A DNA stretch of 64,000 bases, from assembly GCF_004745825.1 (NCBI RefSeq), contig NZ_SRLA01000002.1, positions 868,001 through 932,000 on the forward strand, in the 5' to 3' direction. The notes under the pieces were generated by a model. The model searched no databases and was not told where the DNA came from. It worked only from the letters and a program-made list of their open reading frames with translations. Shown piece after piece: positions 16,911 to 26,393 of the stretch. Within the stretch, counting starts at the first letter, position 1, and each line of letters starts with the position of its first letter. The translations under genes were made by a program, and so were the position numbers. The stretch is from Hymenobacter fodinae (lineage in GTDB: Bacteria; Bacteroidota; Bacteroidia; Cytophagales; Hymenobacteraceae).

Positions 16911-18290
16911 TTAGGATTTGCGGGCCCGCAGCTCGTCGATCAGAGATAAGGCCAGGGGGCGCGAGGCTTTCTGCTCTGCGGTCAGCTCGACGACGTCGCT
17001 GCTCAGGTTGAGCTTCCCGGTGCTCGACTCGCTCGATAGCTGCTCGCGAGCTTCGGCCAGCTCCAGCTCGACGGCTTCGAGCTTCAGGCTGCGGTCATAA
17101 GTCTCTTTGTCGATCGAGTAGGTGTATTGATCGAGATTGACCTTGAAGTAAGAGCCGTCTTTGCAGGCATACACGCCGGTAGGGATGTACTGACCGGCCT
17201 CGTCGGTGAGCAGACGCGTAATCGGGTTCAGGTTAAAAATCCGATCGTCGGCCATCGTGATTGCTTCGAGCTTCACTTCCTGCGCGGCGAGTTCCGTCAC
17301 GCCTAGGGCGGTGAGCGCTTTCTTCAGTTGGGCGGTCAGCTTCGCGGCGTCCGTCTCGTCGAGCACTCCGGCGAGCGCTTCCTGCGCGGCCGTCACTGCC
17401 TCGGCTTTCGGCTCTTCGGTTTTCGTGTCGTCCGTTTTGGCCGCTGGTGCTTTCTGCTCGTCGGCATTCTCGACGTTGGGATCAGGGTCGGCGGCTTTTT
17501 TCTTCCCACCTTCAACCGACAGCGTGCCGCCGCCCTTCACCTGGTAGTCGCCATCGGCGACTGCGTCGCCCAGCTCGCCGTCGTCGCCTACTTCCTTCAC
17601 GGTGCCGTCCTCTGCGACGTCGAAAACGCGACCGTCTTCGAGTTCCACCTGCGCGAGCTGGAGCTTCATCACACGCGCCGCGGCGAGCATGATCTTTAAA
17701 AATGATTTTTTCATTAGGTTGGTTTTTGCCGACGTCGCGGCGAGTTTGACTTCCTCGAAATCGAAAAGCCCCTCAATCGAGAAGCCCGTCCGATTGCCCG
17801 TCACGATCTCCTTTTCCCAGTAGTCAGAGTCGGCCACGTGGAGCGTCATCATCAGCGTACCCGCTGGCACGTCCAGGCCCAGAGAGTGAGCTTTGTCGTC
17901 GTTGGGATCTGCCACGATCCACAGCTCGCGCACGGTGTTACCCGTCAGCTCGTCGGCGTGCTGATCGTTCGTCTCCGTCGTGCGGCCTTCGAGCATCAGC
18001 TTCGCGCCGATCTTCTCGATCTGCTCTGCGGAGAAAAAAATGTTGTAGGGCTTGCCCTCGGCGTCGAGCCGGAGAATATCCTGATCGGGAATCAGGACGG
18101 GGCCGGTCAGGAGCTGCTTCTGCGGCTCTGCGGACAGGTGCACGCGCTTCGCGCTCTGCACTGGAGCAGCGGACAGGGCCACCCAGCCGCTTTGAATAGC
18201 GGGCTTCGAAACCAGCGAAACACGCTGGTAGCCTTTAGAGGCGTCCGACTCGTCGAGGGTTACTGCTACGCGCTTTAGTTTCTTGCTCAC
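16911..18290 (-). CDS. Prohead maturation protease of XkdF type with scaffold-like extension
   Basis: A 459-residue protein starting at GTG 18290, directly after late-promoter motif copy 3. Residues ~1-190 match the XkdF-like phage serine protease: GPVLIPDQDILR, a histidine in NDQHADELTG, ELWIVADPNDDKAHSLGLDVPAGTLMMTLHV and NRTGFSIEG containing the serine. The remainder is acidic, Ala/Lys/Asp-rich and helical and may serve as internal scaffold that is cut during maturation. Two regions contain a similar DG/DD-R-(V/I)-F start (near residue 222 and near residue 345). Confidence 0.7.
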   Translation of the reverse strand: MSKKLKRVAVTLDESDASKGYQRVSLVSKPAIQSGWVALSAAPVQSAKRVHLSAEPQKQLLTGPVLIPDQDILRLDAEGKPYNIFFSAEQIEKIGAKLMLEGRTTETNDQHADELTGNTVRELWIVADPNDDKAHSLGLDVPAGTLMMTLHVADSDYWEKEIVTGNRTGFSIEGLFDFEEVKLAATSAKTNLMKKSFLKIMLAAARVMKLQLAQVELEDGRVFDVAEDGTVKEVGDDGELGDAVADGDYQVKGGGTLSVEGGKKKAADPDPNVENADEQKAPAAKTDDTKTEEPKAEAVTAAQEALAGVLDETDAAKLTAQLKKALTALGVTELAAQEVKLEAITMADDRIFNLNPITRLLTDEAGQYIPTGVYACKDGSYFKVNLDQYTYSIDKETYDRSLKLEAVELELAEAREQLSSESSTGKLNLSSDVVELTAEQKASRPLALSLIDELRARKS

Positions 18291-18296
18291 ACTCCC

Positions 18297-18360
18297 AAAA
18301 GGGAGAGGCTCGATTTTGTGACAAAAAAAGAGCGCCCGATCCTTGCGGACGGACGCTCTC
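18297..18360 (-). promoter_or_regulatory. Late-promoter motif copy 3 after a terminator, before the head operon
   Basis: On the minus strand TGTCACA (18317-18323), 16 bp, TTTT (18297-18300), GGGAGT, then the GTG start of the protease gene. Upstream is a terminator stem (AGAGCGTCCG / CGGGCGCTCT, 18329-18359) with seven T. With so little space, the mRNA would be leaderless or nearly so if TTTT is the -10 element. Confidence 0.75.
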
Positions 18361-18436
18361 TCTTCCTCATTTTCCTTTCTCGCAGTTCACCACGCTGCTT
18401 ACCCGACTGCGCGGCACATGACAACCGCGCAGAGAT

Positions 18437-18490
18437 AAAAGGGACAACTCCGGTTTTGTGACAAAAAAAGAGCGCAGCCGCTTCGCTACC
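18437..18490 (-). promoter_or_regulatory. Late-promoter motif copy 4, tandem upstream copy
   Basis: On the minus strand TGTCACA (18457-18463), 16 bp, TTTT (18437-18440). It follows a weak hairpin (AGCG...CGCT) with a T7 run. It lies 140 bp upstream of copy 3 with no convincing gene between, so it may give a short RNA ended by the terminator at 18329-18359 or act as a second head-operon promoter. Confidence 0.65.
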
Positions 18491-18517
18491 TTCGCAAAGC
18501 AATCACTATCGCACAAC

Positions 18518-19021
18518 ATGAAATCATTGCTTACGGGCCTGTTTCTGGCCTTTTTAGCGACGGCCTGCTCGCCCTCAGATCCCGACGCCGCGCTTCACGA
18601 AAGAATCAGCTCGACGATCAAGGCCTCGGCTGGCGATCCGGAGAGCTACCAGCCTGCTCGCTGGAGCAAGGCCACGCCCTGGCGTCAGCAGGACGAGAAC
18701 GGCCTGCGGGCGAAGGTGCTGCGCGACTCGATCGCGAAGCTGAAGCCGCACGCCGAACTGAAATATCGCCAAGTGCAGGAAGCGACGCGCCTCGGCATGA
18801 AGGAGCAACCGCAATGGAAGGCCGAATGGCTCCAGGAAGAAGAGGCAATGATCGCGCTCGGTAAGCAGGCGCTCGCGCTGGAGCAACAAAAGGACACCAC
18901 CCGCCTAGGCCAGCAGCTCGTTCACGCGTACCGCGAGAAAAACGCTGCCGGGGCCCTAGTCTTGGATAGTGCCCTCTTTATCGTGCTGAAGGATAACAGC
19001 GTGCGCTGGCGCCCGTTCTAG
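18518..19021 (+). CDS. Lipoprotein encoded against the late operon (moron candidate)
   Basis: A 167-residue lipoprotein (MKSLLTGLFLAFLATAC, Cys17) with a helical, charged mature part (LRDSIAKLKPHAELKYRQVQEATRLG...). ATG 18518 is used because it gives the signal peptide. It is the only plus-strand gene inside the leftward structural region. It is divergent from the head operon and converges with the tape measure gene, whose stop is 6 bp away. A box resembling TAnnTTTG (TACCTTCG, ~18487-18494) precedes it. Such inserted genes are often expressed in lysogens and alter the host surface; here that is inference. Confidence 0.65.
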   Translation: MKSLLTGLFLAFLATACSPSDPDAALHERISSTIKASAGDPESYQPARWSKATPWRQQDENGLRAKVLRDSIAKLKPHAELKYRQVQEATRLGMKEQPQWKAEWLQEEEAMIALGKQALALEQQKDTTRLGQQLVHAYREKNAAGALVLDSALFIVLKDNSVRWRPF

Positions 19022-19027
19022 GCCACG

Positions 19028-21694
19028 TCAGAGCCGGACGGGAGCGCCAGCGTCGCGAGCGACTTGCAACTGCTGATCCGCCGACAGCGCTTCGCTCGGC
19101 CCGAACTGAAGCACCGGATCCGGACGATCCGCCGCGCTCTGCGTGTGGGTGGCGATCTCGGCGAGCAGCCCGTTCGCCTGCGCGAGCAGCAGCTCCAGCG
19201 CGGACGACGAGCTGCTGCCAGCCGTTGCGCCTGTGTTGCTGCCTGAGGCAACCTCGAGCACGCCGCCGGCTGCTAATGGAGCACCAGAGCGCGACGGCGA
19301 CGGCAACACGCGCACCGCGCCAGCCTGCGCGAAGTCGGCCGGGAGCAGCGTCCGCTTCCGGCCCTGCGTGCGGATCAGCTCCAGCGCGGCCCGATTGCGC
19401 TGCGTCGCATCTACGGGCGTAATCATTTCGCCGCCCTCGACCCGATACTTCCCGCCCAGGACGGGCACGTCGTTTCCGGAAGCGTGCGAGCCGCCGACGA
19501 TCTCGCCGCCGTTCTCCAGCGTGCCGCCAGCGCCGAGGGACTTACCCAGCGAGCGCGCCTGCACGACAGTCGAGGCGACGGCGGCCAGCGAAGCCACGAC
19601 GGCCGCAATGTTGAGGGGGAACGGCATTTTCGAGCCACTCTTCACGGCTTCGAGCGCGGCCTGCACTGCGATCACGGAATTATAGGCACTCGCGGCGAGC
19701 GTGCTCGCGGCCGTGAGCTGCTGCTGCTGCTTTTCGAGCTTGGCCTTTTTGGCGGCGGCTTCCTGCTCGGCGGCGGCGGCTTTGGCTTTCTGGTTGGCGA
19801 GTCGCTCTTCCTCGGCGCGTTCCTTCTGAATCTTCTGGAGCAGGTAGTCGCGACGGGCACCGGTGGCCGACTTCAGCGCCTCTTCGCTGGCCTCGCGCTT
19901 CGACGTGGCCGCGTCGAGCTTGCTGGAGATCTCGTCGTACCGCTGCTGCGCGAGCTGGAGCTGCTCGTCGGCCGCGGCGGTGGCGTCCGCAAATAGCGTC
20001 GAGGTGATCGAGTTGATCGACTCCGACAGGATCTGCGCCGACTGCGCGATCGCTTCCTTCGCGGCGTCGAGCTGATCGGGGCGCAGCCCGAAGACGCGAA
20101 TCAGGACGTTATCGCTGAAGCTGATCGGCGCGAGCTGCTTTGCGCGTTCCTCCGCTTCGGCGGCGAGCTGCTTCTGAATCTTCTCGTTTCCCTCGTTTAC
20201 GATCGGCGCGTACTTCTCGAATGCCTGGCGCTGGCGCTCGGCCTTGCGTTTTTCGGCCGCGTCGAGATCCTGAAACTGCTCCTTTTCCGTCGCGACGACG
20301 CGCTCCTTAAATGCGTCGTATTCTTTCTGGAGTCGCTCCTTTTCAGCGGCGGCGGCTTTGTCTGCGGCCGCTTTTTTCTTCGCCGCACGGATCGCGTCGA
20401 TCTCGCCCATCTTGGCCGTGATTGCTGCGCCGTCGCGCTCGACGGCTTCCTGCAACGCTTTTAGCTCGCGCTGACGAAGTTTCACCTGAAGATCAAACGT
20501 CTCCTTGCCCTTCGCCGTCTGGAGCGCGATCTGCGCGTTCAAACGGGCCAGATCCTCGGCGAGCGCCTGATCCTTTTGCTGCTTTTTGTACTGCGCTTCC
20601 AGGATCAGCAGCTCGTTGTACTTGTCGCGGAACGCCTTCAGCTCTTCCGCCGTCCCGGTTTTCAGCCGCTTCAGATCTTCCGCGATCTGGCGAGCCTTCA
20701 GCGCGGACACGTCGCGCCCCTCGGCCTCCAGTAGCGCGATCCGACGAGCACGCGCTTCGCTGGCGATCTGCGCCTGCGCGTCCGCTGCGGCCTTGGCGGC
20801 GGCTCTGGCGGCCTGATCCGCCGAGTCCACTAGGCCAAACGTGACGACAGAGAGCAGATCCCGCACGTTATCGACGGTAGCGCTTACGATCGACTTGATC
20901 GCGTCGAGCTGCGGCTTAAAACGCAGCGCGAAGCGACTCGTCGCCTCGGTGACTTTGTCCCAATTCGCCGCCAGCAGGGTTATCAGCACCAGCGCGGCCC
21001 CGATTCCGGACGCGAGCAGCGCGCCCCGCGTCATTTTGCCGGACGTCTGCGCGGCTTCGCCCACGCCGAGCCAAGCCTTCGCCGACGCGACGCTGCTCTT
21101 AATGACAGACAGCGTCTCAGAGTTGAGCGCCTTCGAAACCTGATCGACGCCCTCCAGCACCGTTATCAGCGAAAGGAGCTTTTTCTGATACTCTTCCGCC
21201 TGCGAGCTGGAGAGGCCGAACGTCTCAGCGGCCACCGTCGCGACGGAAAACGCGCCGACGACGCCGTTCGCAAAATCGACGAATGCTGCGGCCTTCATTT
21301 TCGGATCGAGCGCATCGACTGCGTCCTCCAGCTCCTTTAGCTGGCCCTTCGCTTGGCCCAGCTTCAGCAGCGCTTCCTCCTGTTCCTTTGTCCCGATAAC
21401 GCTCGCTTCGAACGCGGCCTCCAGCTCTTCGATCTCGGCCTTCAGCGCGCCCACTGTGCCGGGCTTCAGGTTATCGAGCGCCGAGCCCAGGTCGCCGACT
21501 TCGTCCGTCAGCGACTCGACTTCCTTCGCGGCCTTGGCCATTTCGGCGACGAGCGCCTTCCCGACGTCGGAATCCTTATCGATCCCTTCGAGCTGCTGAT
21601 CGAGCTGCTCCAGGCGCTTCGTCGCGTCCGCCAACTGCTGGCGCGCCGAGTCCATCTGAATCTCGATCGTGTAAACCTTTTTTTGATTGGCCAT
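19028..21694 (-). CDS. Tail tape measure protein
   Basis: An 888-residue protein that sets tail length and is threaded through the tail tube. The N-terminal half is coiled coil (QQLADATKRLEQLDQQLEGIDKD, EVESLTDEVGDLGSALDNL). A hydrophobic stretch (RGALLASGIGAALVLITLLAANW) follows near residue 225-250, then very long charged coiled coils to ~680. Next comes an Ala-rich part (LAASAYNSVIAVQAALEAVKSG) and a Gly-rich end (GGTLENGGEIVGGSHASGNDVPVL) typical of the family in Bacteroidota phages. It is the longest plain structural gene apart from the fibre. Confidence 0.85.
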   Translation of the reverse strand: MANQKKVYTIEIQMDSARQQLADATKRLEQLDQQLEGIDKDSDVGKALVAEMAKAAKEVESLTDEVGDLGSALDNLKPGTVGALKAEIEELEAAFEASVIGTKEQEEALLKLGQAKGQLKELEDAVDALDPKMKAAAFVDFANGVVGAFSVATVAAETFGLSSSQAEEYQKKLLSLITVLEGVDQVSKALNSETLSVIKSSVASAKAWLGVGEAAQTSGKMTRGALLASGIGAALVLITLLAANWDKVTEATSRFALRFKPQLDAIKSIVSATVDNVRDLLSVVTFGLVDSADQAARAAAKAAADAQAQIASEARARRIALLEAEGRDVSALKARQIAEDLKRLKTGTAEELKAFRDKYNELLILEAQYKKQQKDQALAEDLARLNAQIALQTAKGKETFDLQVKLRQRELKALQEAVERDGAAITAKMGEIDAIRAAKKKAAADKAAAAEKERLQKEYDAFKERVVATEKEQFQDLDAAEKRKAERQRQAFEKYAPIVNEGNEKIQKQLAAEAEERAKQLAPISFSDNVLIRVFGLRPDQLDAAKEAIAQSAQILSESINSITSTLFADATAAADEQLQLAQQRYDEISSKLDAATSKREASEEALKSATGARRDYLLQKIQKERAEEERLANQKAKAAAAEQEAAAKKAKLEKQQQQLTAASTLAASAYNSVIAVQAALEAVKSGSKMPFPLNIAAVVASLAAVASTVVQARSLGKSLGAGGTLENGGEIVGGSHASGNDVPVLGGKYRVEGGEMITPVDATQRNRAALELIRTQGRKRTLLPADFAQAGAVRVLPSPSRSGAPLAAGGVLEVASGSNTGATAGSSSSSALELLLAQANGLLAEIATHTQSAADRPDPVLQFGPSEALSADQQLQVARDAGAPVRL

Positions 21695-21769
21695 AAGTTT
21701 GTATTACTACAAAGGTTTTTGCCTTTGTGCCGTTTCTGACTCAGAATCGCTGTTTTATTATTTGTAATT

Positions 21770-23947
21770 CTACACGACGCGCAGCAGCTCGATCGACGTC
21801 TGTCCGGCTTCGTCAGCCGGATCGAAGCCGCTGCTCGTCTCGGCGGCGTACTGTGCACCGTGCAGCCAGACTTCGCGCCCCGGCGTCAGCTGCCGATACA
21901 GACTCGGCGAGAGGGGGGCGGGAAACTTGGAGAGGTGGCCGCGAAGCGCCTGCTGAAGCGTTCCGGCGTAGAAGCGCGAGACAGCGCCCTCGTCGCCGTC
22001 CCACCGCAGCGCGCCGCTCCAGTCGGCGCGAGCGAGCGGCACGCTGCGCAGTTGGAAGGGAATCTGAAGCGACGGATCCGGGCCCAGGTAGCGCACCACT
22101 CGCGGCGCAAGCGAGCTGATATCCCACTCGACGGCGGAGCAGTCCTGCTTCAGCACGTCGGCCGTCGTGATCGTCGGGATCGGCGCGAGCTGCTGCTGCG
22201 CGAGCTGGAGCCGGTAGGAGCGCAGCGCGACGGGAGCGAGCAGACTCCCGATCGACTTTTCCTGCGCGCCGGAGCCGACGCGCACGCTCACCACGTCGGC
22301 GCCTGCAGGAAGCAGCGGATCCTCTGTCTGCGCGGGGCGGAAGGTGAGCAGCCCGACTCCCGCGCCCATGGTGGGCACGTGCTCGACGGCTTCCGGATCG
22401 ACGAGCGGCGAGAGATCGAGCGCAGCGCCGGCCGCGAGCCGCTGCTCGTCGCGACTCATCAGCGTAACGACGCGACGCTCCAGATCCGCGACCGGGACGG
22501 TATTCGTGCGAACGAGCAGATCCTTCAGGAAGTCTTTCTGCGTGATCGGCGGGAGCACGTCGGCGGGCTGCATCAGCATCGGCCCGTAAAAGCGCGAGCA
22601 CGCGAAGGACGACGTCGCCGTGACGTGCAGCTCTTCGCGCTTATAAGCGTCGATCCCGTCGCCGCGCTCCGAATAGCGACGCCGGGCGAAGAATACCAAG
22701 CGCACCACGTCGCCCGTCTCCAGATACACGCCCCCGGCATTCAGCGGGAAGCGGCCCGTCCTGAGGCTCCAGCCGTTCGGCTCGTCGAGGCGCACGTGCG
22801 CGAGTACGCGATCCTGAAACGGGGCGAACGCGCCCGTCGAGCAAAGCCCACCGTCAGCGCCCGTGTAGCCCTCACCGCCGCGAAACGCGACGAGCGCCGC
22901 GACTACTGGAGCAAACTTGTAGAAGTAGGGTGTCGGCTTTTTCGTGCTGTTCTCGCGATCGACGGCCTGCCAAGCTTCCGAGATCCGAACCTCGGCGCTG
23001 AAGTCATAGACGCCCGACTGCGGGGCGGTGTACTCGGCTTTGCGGCTGGAGAGGGCGCGAGTCCCGCCCGGTTGAGTGAGCGTCGTCTGCGGCACGAAGA
23101 AAGCGACGTCGCGCTCTTCGTCGAACGCCGCGGCGTTGTTCGTGTAGCCGCCCCCAGGACCACGCCCGTAAAAACTGAAGTAGTGCTCCGGCGTCGAGCG
23201 AGCAGCGGAAGCCGGGAGCAGCGCCCCCCAGGGCCACGCGTTGGCCGCGCCGGAGCCTGCGGCCGTCAGCACCCACTCGCGCAGCTCCGGCGACTCCAGG
23301 ACGCTCCCTTGCACGTGCCAGCCGATCGACTCGAAAATCTTCCGGACAACGTTCCGGTAGTACACACCGGGATAATAATCATCAACGGACAGCGGATAGC
23401 CGATCACGGCCTGCGCGGGAACGGGGGCGTCTTCCTGCTCGCCGTTGCGGTTGGTGCGCGTGCCTGCAGGTATGAAGAAATTCCCGAACGAGAGAAGCGG
23501 GAACTGAAGATCTGTCTCGTCGCAGCCTTGGCTCAGGATCTGCTCCAGTTGGGAGCCGTCGTACTCGACGAGGGGAAACTCCAATTCGTTGAGCTTGCGC
23601 TCGCCCAGGGCCAGCGCCCAGCTATATCCTTCGCCGAGCAGGTTACCGCCGAAGCCATTTTTCAGGTTGGAGAGGCGGAACGTGCCGCGAAAGTGCTCCG
23701 ATCCGACGCGCAGAGAGTAGGAATAATCCGTTTTGACGAACTTATCGAGCGTCTGCGCGTGCTGTTTCTGGCCGAAAATCGCGCAATTCCGGCGCGTCAG
23801 GGGCAGCGTAAGCGGGTAAGAATACTCACCGGAACGCGTATCGATATCGGCGAGCGCGTTCTGCGCCTGCATCAGCCGGATAATACCCTTCAGATTAGCC
23901 GGTAAATCGGCGATTTTACCGTCAATTTCAAGGAAAATCTCTCGCAT
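21770..23947 (-). CDS. Phage tail tip/baseplate protein
   Basis: A 725-residue protein immediately downstream of the 606-residue tail protein gene (1-bp spacing) and upstream of the tape measure gene. The start MREIFLEIDGKIADLP followed by DIDTRSGEYSYPLTLPLTRRNCAIFG resembles the N-terminal region of tail-tip proteins in Bacteroidota phages. There, a short beta domain with a tube-binding role is followed by a long hub-like region. No enzyme motif was seen. Confidence 0.55.
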   Translation of the reverse strand: MREIFLEIDGKIADLPANLKGIIRLMQAQNALADIDTRSGEYSYPLTLPLTRRNCAIFGQKQHAQTLDKFVKTDYSYSLRVGSEHFRGTFRLSNLKNGFGGNLLGEGYSWALALGERKLNELEFPLVEYDGSQLEQILSQGCDETDLQFPLLSFGNFFIPAGTRTNRNGEQEDAPVPAQAVIGYPLSVDDYYPGVYYRNVVRKIFESIGWHVQGSVLESPELREWVLTAAGSGAANAWPWGALLPASAARSTPEHYFSFYGRGPGGGYTNNAAAFDEERDVAFFVPQTTLTQPGGTRALSSRKAEYTAPQSGVYDFSAEVRISEAWQAVDRENSTKKPTPYFYKFAPVVAALVAFRGGEGYTGADGGLCSTGAFAPFQDRVLAHVRLDEPNGWSLRTGRFPLNAGGVYLETGDVVRLVFFARRRYSERGDGIDAYKREELHVTATSSFACSRFYGPMLMQPADVLPPITQKDFLKDLLVRTNTVPVADLERRVVTLMSRDEQRLAAGAALDLSPLVDPEAVEHVPTMGAGVGLLTFRPAQTEDPLLPAGADVVSVRVGSGAQEKSIGSLLAPVALRSYRLQLAQQQLAPIPTITTADVLKQDCSAVEWDISSLAPRVVRYLGPDPSLQIPFQLRSVPLARADWSGALRWDGDEGAVSRFYAGTLQQALRGHLSKFPAPLSPSLYRQLTPGREVWLHGAQYAAETSSGFDPADEAGQTSIELLRVV

Positions 23948-23948
23948 T

Positions 23949-25769
23949 TTAGTTGGAAAGGCCCTTAATCGGGGCGGTTTTGTACTCGACAGAGAGCGAA
24001 TACTCTGCTTTTATGGGGTCGCCCTGCGCGTCGAGATCGCTGATCGTGACGGGACGGCCATCAACCCAGCCGGACGAGGTCGCTCCTAGCTCCGTCCGGA
24101 GCCAATTCCAGTACTCCAGCTCCAGAAGCTTCGAAGTGAGACGGACGGGCAGCTCCAGCTCGACGCGTCGCAGCTGCTCGCCCTGCGCGTTCTGGTAGCT
24201 GCTCGCGCTGCGCTTCAGCGCGGGCTCCTGCGCGCCCAGGAAGACGACGGTATCGAAGCCGCCCTGTCGGTTGGCGAATGAGATAGCCCGTCCCGACGTC
24301 GTGAGATCGAGCGTCGCGGTCCGGATCTCGACGTCGGGAGCAGAGCTGCGAGCAAAGCCCAGCGTCGAGCGCTGCTTCGTCGGATCGAAAACGAACGGCA
24401 AGCAGTACACGCCGCCCATGGGCGCGACGCCAGGAAGCGCATCGCGTCGTATCGTGCTCGTCACGCCGTTATAAGCCGTCTCCGTGCTCCAGTACTCCAG
24501 CTCCGACGCTGCGGCGGCTGTGAGCAGCAAATAGGCCACTTGGAACGGCGTCCCGACGCGCTCGACGGGAGCACTGGAGAGCACGCGCACGCCGGGAGCG
24601 ACTTCGCTCGGCAGCTCGACGGCTTCCAAAGCCCAGAGCACCTCACTTTCGTACACGTTGCGCCGACGTCGGAAGCCGCCCCGCTGATCGGCGTAAGTTT
24701 CGCCGTAGCGCACGAAGTAAGAGACCAGGCGATCGGGAATCTGGCCGGGGGCCGTCGTGAGCGTGTGCTGCGTGTATTGCTGGAGCGCGTCGGCGATATC
24801 GAACTGATAGCGGTTATCCGGCCGGTAGCGCATTTCGAACTTTTGCGCGAGCACGGCGCGAGCCTTCGTCGTCTGGCCGCCGAAGTCGGAGCCGCACTGC
24901 GCCCACACTTCGCAGTACACGCCCCACTCGGCGCGAAGCTGCGAGCGGTACCGCGGCGCGCCGTCCGTCACGTCGAGCAGGATCTGCGCCTCGGCCGTTG
25001 TGCTCACGTCGAGATCGCCGAGACTCCCCTCGTCACGTGCGACGAGCAGCACGGCGTCACCGCTGGGCTGCGTTAGCTCATACTGGCCGACGAGCTGCGG
25101 CACGCTCTCCAGCGCGGCGAGCAGCGTCGGCGCGTCCTGAAAGCGATCGGAGCGCGTCAGCTCACCGCAGACGAACGCGAAGCCATTCACGCGCAGCTCT
25201 GCTCCAGCGGGCAGAGCACCGACGAGCAGGATCTGCGCACGTGCGCGGCTGGGTGTGCCGCCCACTCGCGCCGAGCGCAGGCTCACCAGGACGGGCGCAC
25301 CGTTGGCGACGAGCGGCTCCAGCTCATCGAGCACCACCCGGGGCGAGTACACGCAGAGGCCCCCGTTTTCCGTGCTCCCGAAATTGTCCGCTTCCGGATC
25401 CTGGCACGTGGGCTGCTCCGGCTCTGGAGCAGGCTCGATCGGGGGCGGCGGATCCGTGGGGGCCGGTGGGGGTGGGGGCGGCGGGGGCGCGGCGCAGCTA
25501 ATCGAGACGCTGCGCGGCTCGACGACAAAGCCGTCGCTATTGCTACCCGTCAGCCGATACTCGCCGTTTGGGATCCCGGTCACGCTGAAGCGGGCGTAAT
25601 AGCCGGGCTTCTGCTCGCTGAAGGTTTCCTGCGTCTTCGTGTTTTCGAGCAGATATTCAATCCACTCGCCTAGGCCGCCCGTCGTGCGCAGTGTGAAGTC
25701 AATTTGTCCGCCTGCAGGCGTACAACTTTGCGTAAAACCCTGAAGAATTAGGGTGTCGAGTGCTGGCAT
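23949..25769 (-). CDS. Phage tail protein with polyproline linker and Cys-rich motif
   Basis: A 606-residue protein. An N-terminal beta-sandwich-like domain (residues 1-92) is followed by a polyproline linker (95-120; eight consecutive Pro) and C-x-D-P-x-A-x-N-F...G-x-C-x-Y (Cys122-Cys139). That motif is common in T9SS-secreted surface proteins of Bacteroidota. A long beta-rich part follows, with repeated phrases such as EYWSTET and LELEYWNWL. It is probably tail-tip or fibre-associated. The linker and motif suggest domain exchange with host surface proteins. Confidence 0.5.
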   Translation of the reverse strand: MPALDTLILQGFTQSCTPAGGQIDFTLRTTGGLGEWIEYLLENTKTQETFSEQKPGYYARFSVTGIPNGEYRLTGSNSDGFVVEPRSVSISCAAPPPPPPPPAPTDPPPPIEPAPEPEQPTCQDPEADNFGSTENGGLCVYSPRVVLDELEPLVANGAPVLVSLRSARVGGTPSRARAQILLVGALPAGAELRVNGFAFVCGELTRSDRFQDAPTLLAALESVPQLVGQYELTQPSGDAVLLVARDEGSLGDLDVSTTAEAQILLDVTDGAPRYRSQLRAEWGVYCEVWAQCGSDFGGQTTKARAVLAQKFEMRYRPDNRYQFDIADALQQYTQHTLTTAPGQIPDRLVSYFVRYGETYADQRGGFRRRRNVYESEVLWALEAVELPSEVAPGVRVLSSAPVERVGTPFQVAYLLLTAAAASELEYWSTETAYNGVTSTIRRDALPGVAPMGGVYCLPFVFDPTKQRSTLGFARSSAPDVEIRTATLDLTTSGRAISFANRQGGFDTVVFLGAQEPALKRSASSYQNAQGEQLRRVELELPVRLTSKLLELEYWNWLRTELGATSSGWVDGRPVTISDLDAQGDPIKAEYSLSVEYKTAPIKGLSN

Positions 25770-25778
25770 AAAAGCAGA

Positions 25779-26297
25779 TTAGATCACCTGGAGCTGGCGA
25801 TCGAGTTCGTAAGTGAGTCCGTCTAGGAGCTGATTATTCAGGTAGATATCGACGAGGTTCTCGCCCACGTCGTAAGCTGGCTGAATGAAGTTGCGGCCTC
25901 TGATCCCGCGCTTATAGATTGCGCTCTGAATCAGGAAAGCCATGGTATTAGCCGTCAGGAAGCGCCCCGTCTTCTTGTGTTTCCAGCGCAGGCGTCGATC
26001 CTTAATAAACTGGAGCAGCGCGGCGATCGGGACTTTCTTCGTGTGGGGCTTGCGGCCGCGATCGAGCCACTGGGCGTAATCCTGCGCGTAGAGCTGGAGC
26101 TGCGCGTTCGCCGTGTAGCCTTCGAAGCGGCCCGACGCGGCGCGGCCCTGCGTCACTTCGACGCGCAGCGTGCGCTTCAGCTTGGAATTATCGCGCAGCG
26201 GATACTTTCCGTTACTGTCGGCGAGACGGATCATCTCGGCGCGAATCGCTTCGCCGATCGCGAGCAGGATCTCCTTAATGGGTGAGGGGGCGGCCAT
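25779..26297 (-). CDS. HK97 gp10-like tail completion protein
   Basis: A 172-residue protein from ATG 26297, chosen because the longer frame runs through late-promoter copy 5. YAQDYAQWLDRGRKPH and the C-terminal GIRGRNFIQPAYDVGENLV are typical of the HK97 gp10/neck type, small basic proteins that join tail and head. It lies 9 bp before the tail protein at 25769. Confidence 0.6.
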   Translation of the reverse strand: MAAPSPIKEILLAIGEAIRAEMIRLADSNGKYPLRDNSKLKRTLRVEVTQGRAASGRFEGYTANAQLQLYAQDYAQWLDRGRKPHTKKVPIAALLQFIKDRRLRWKHKKTGRFLTANTMAFLIQSAIYKRGIRGRNFIQPAYDVGENLVDIYLNNQLLDGLTYELDRQLQVI

Positions 26298-26303
26298 GCT
26301 CCT

Positions 26304-26365
26304 AAAAGGGAGCGCTCCGGATCTGTGACACAAAAAAGCCCCACCGTCGCGGGTGGGGCTTTTTG
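26304..26365 (-). promoter_or_regulatory. Late-promoter motif copy 5 after the tail-fibre terminator
   Basis: On the minus strand TGTCACA (26324-26330), 16 bp, TTTT (26304-26307), AGGAGC, then ATG 26297. Immediately upstream is the terminator of the fibre gene (AAAAAGCCCCACC / GGTGGGGCTTTTT, 26331-26365). Confidence 0.75.
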
Positions 26366-26393
26366 TTGAGATGCTGGCTTATATCAGGAAGTA

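Noticed and set aside
18287..18502. 71-codon minus-strand frame upstream of the prohead protease
   Set aside because: It runs through two late-promoter motifs and a terminator; its translation is a by-product of these control sequences.
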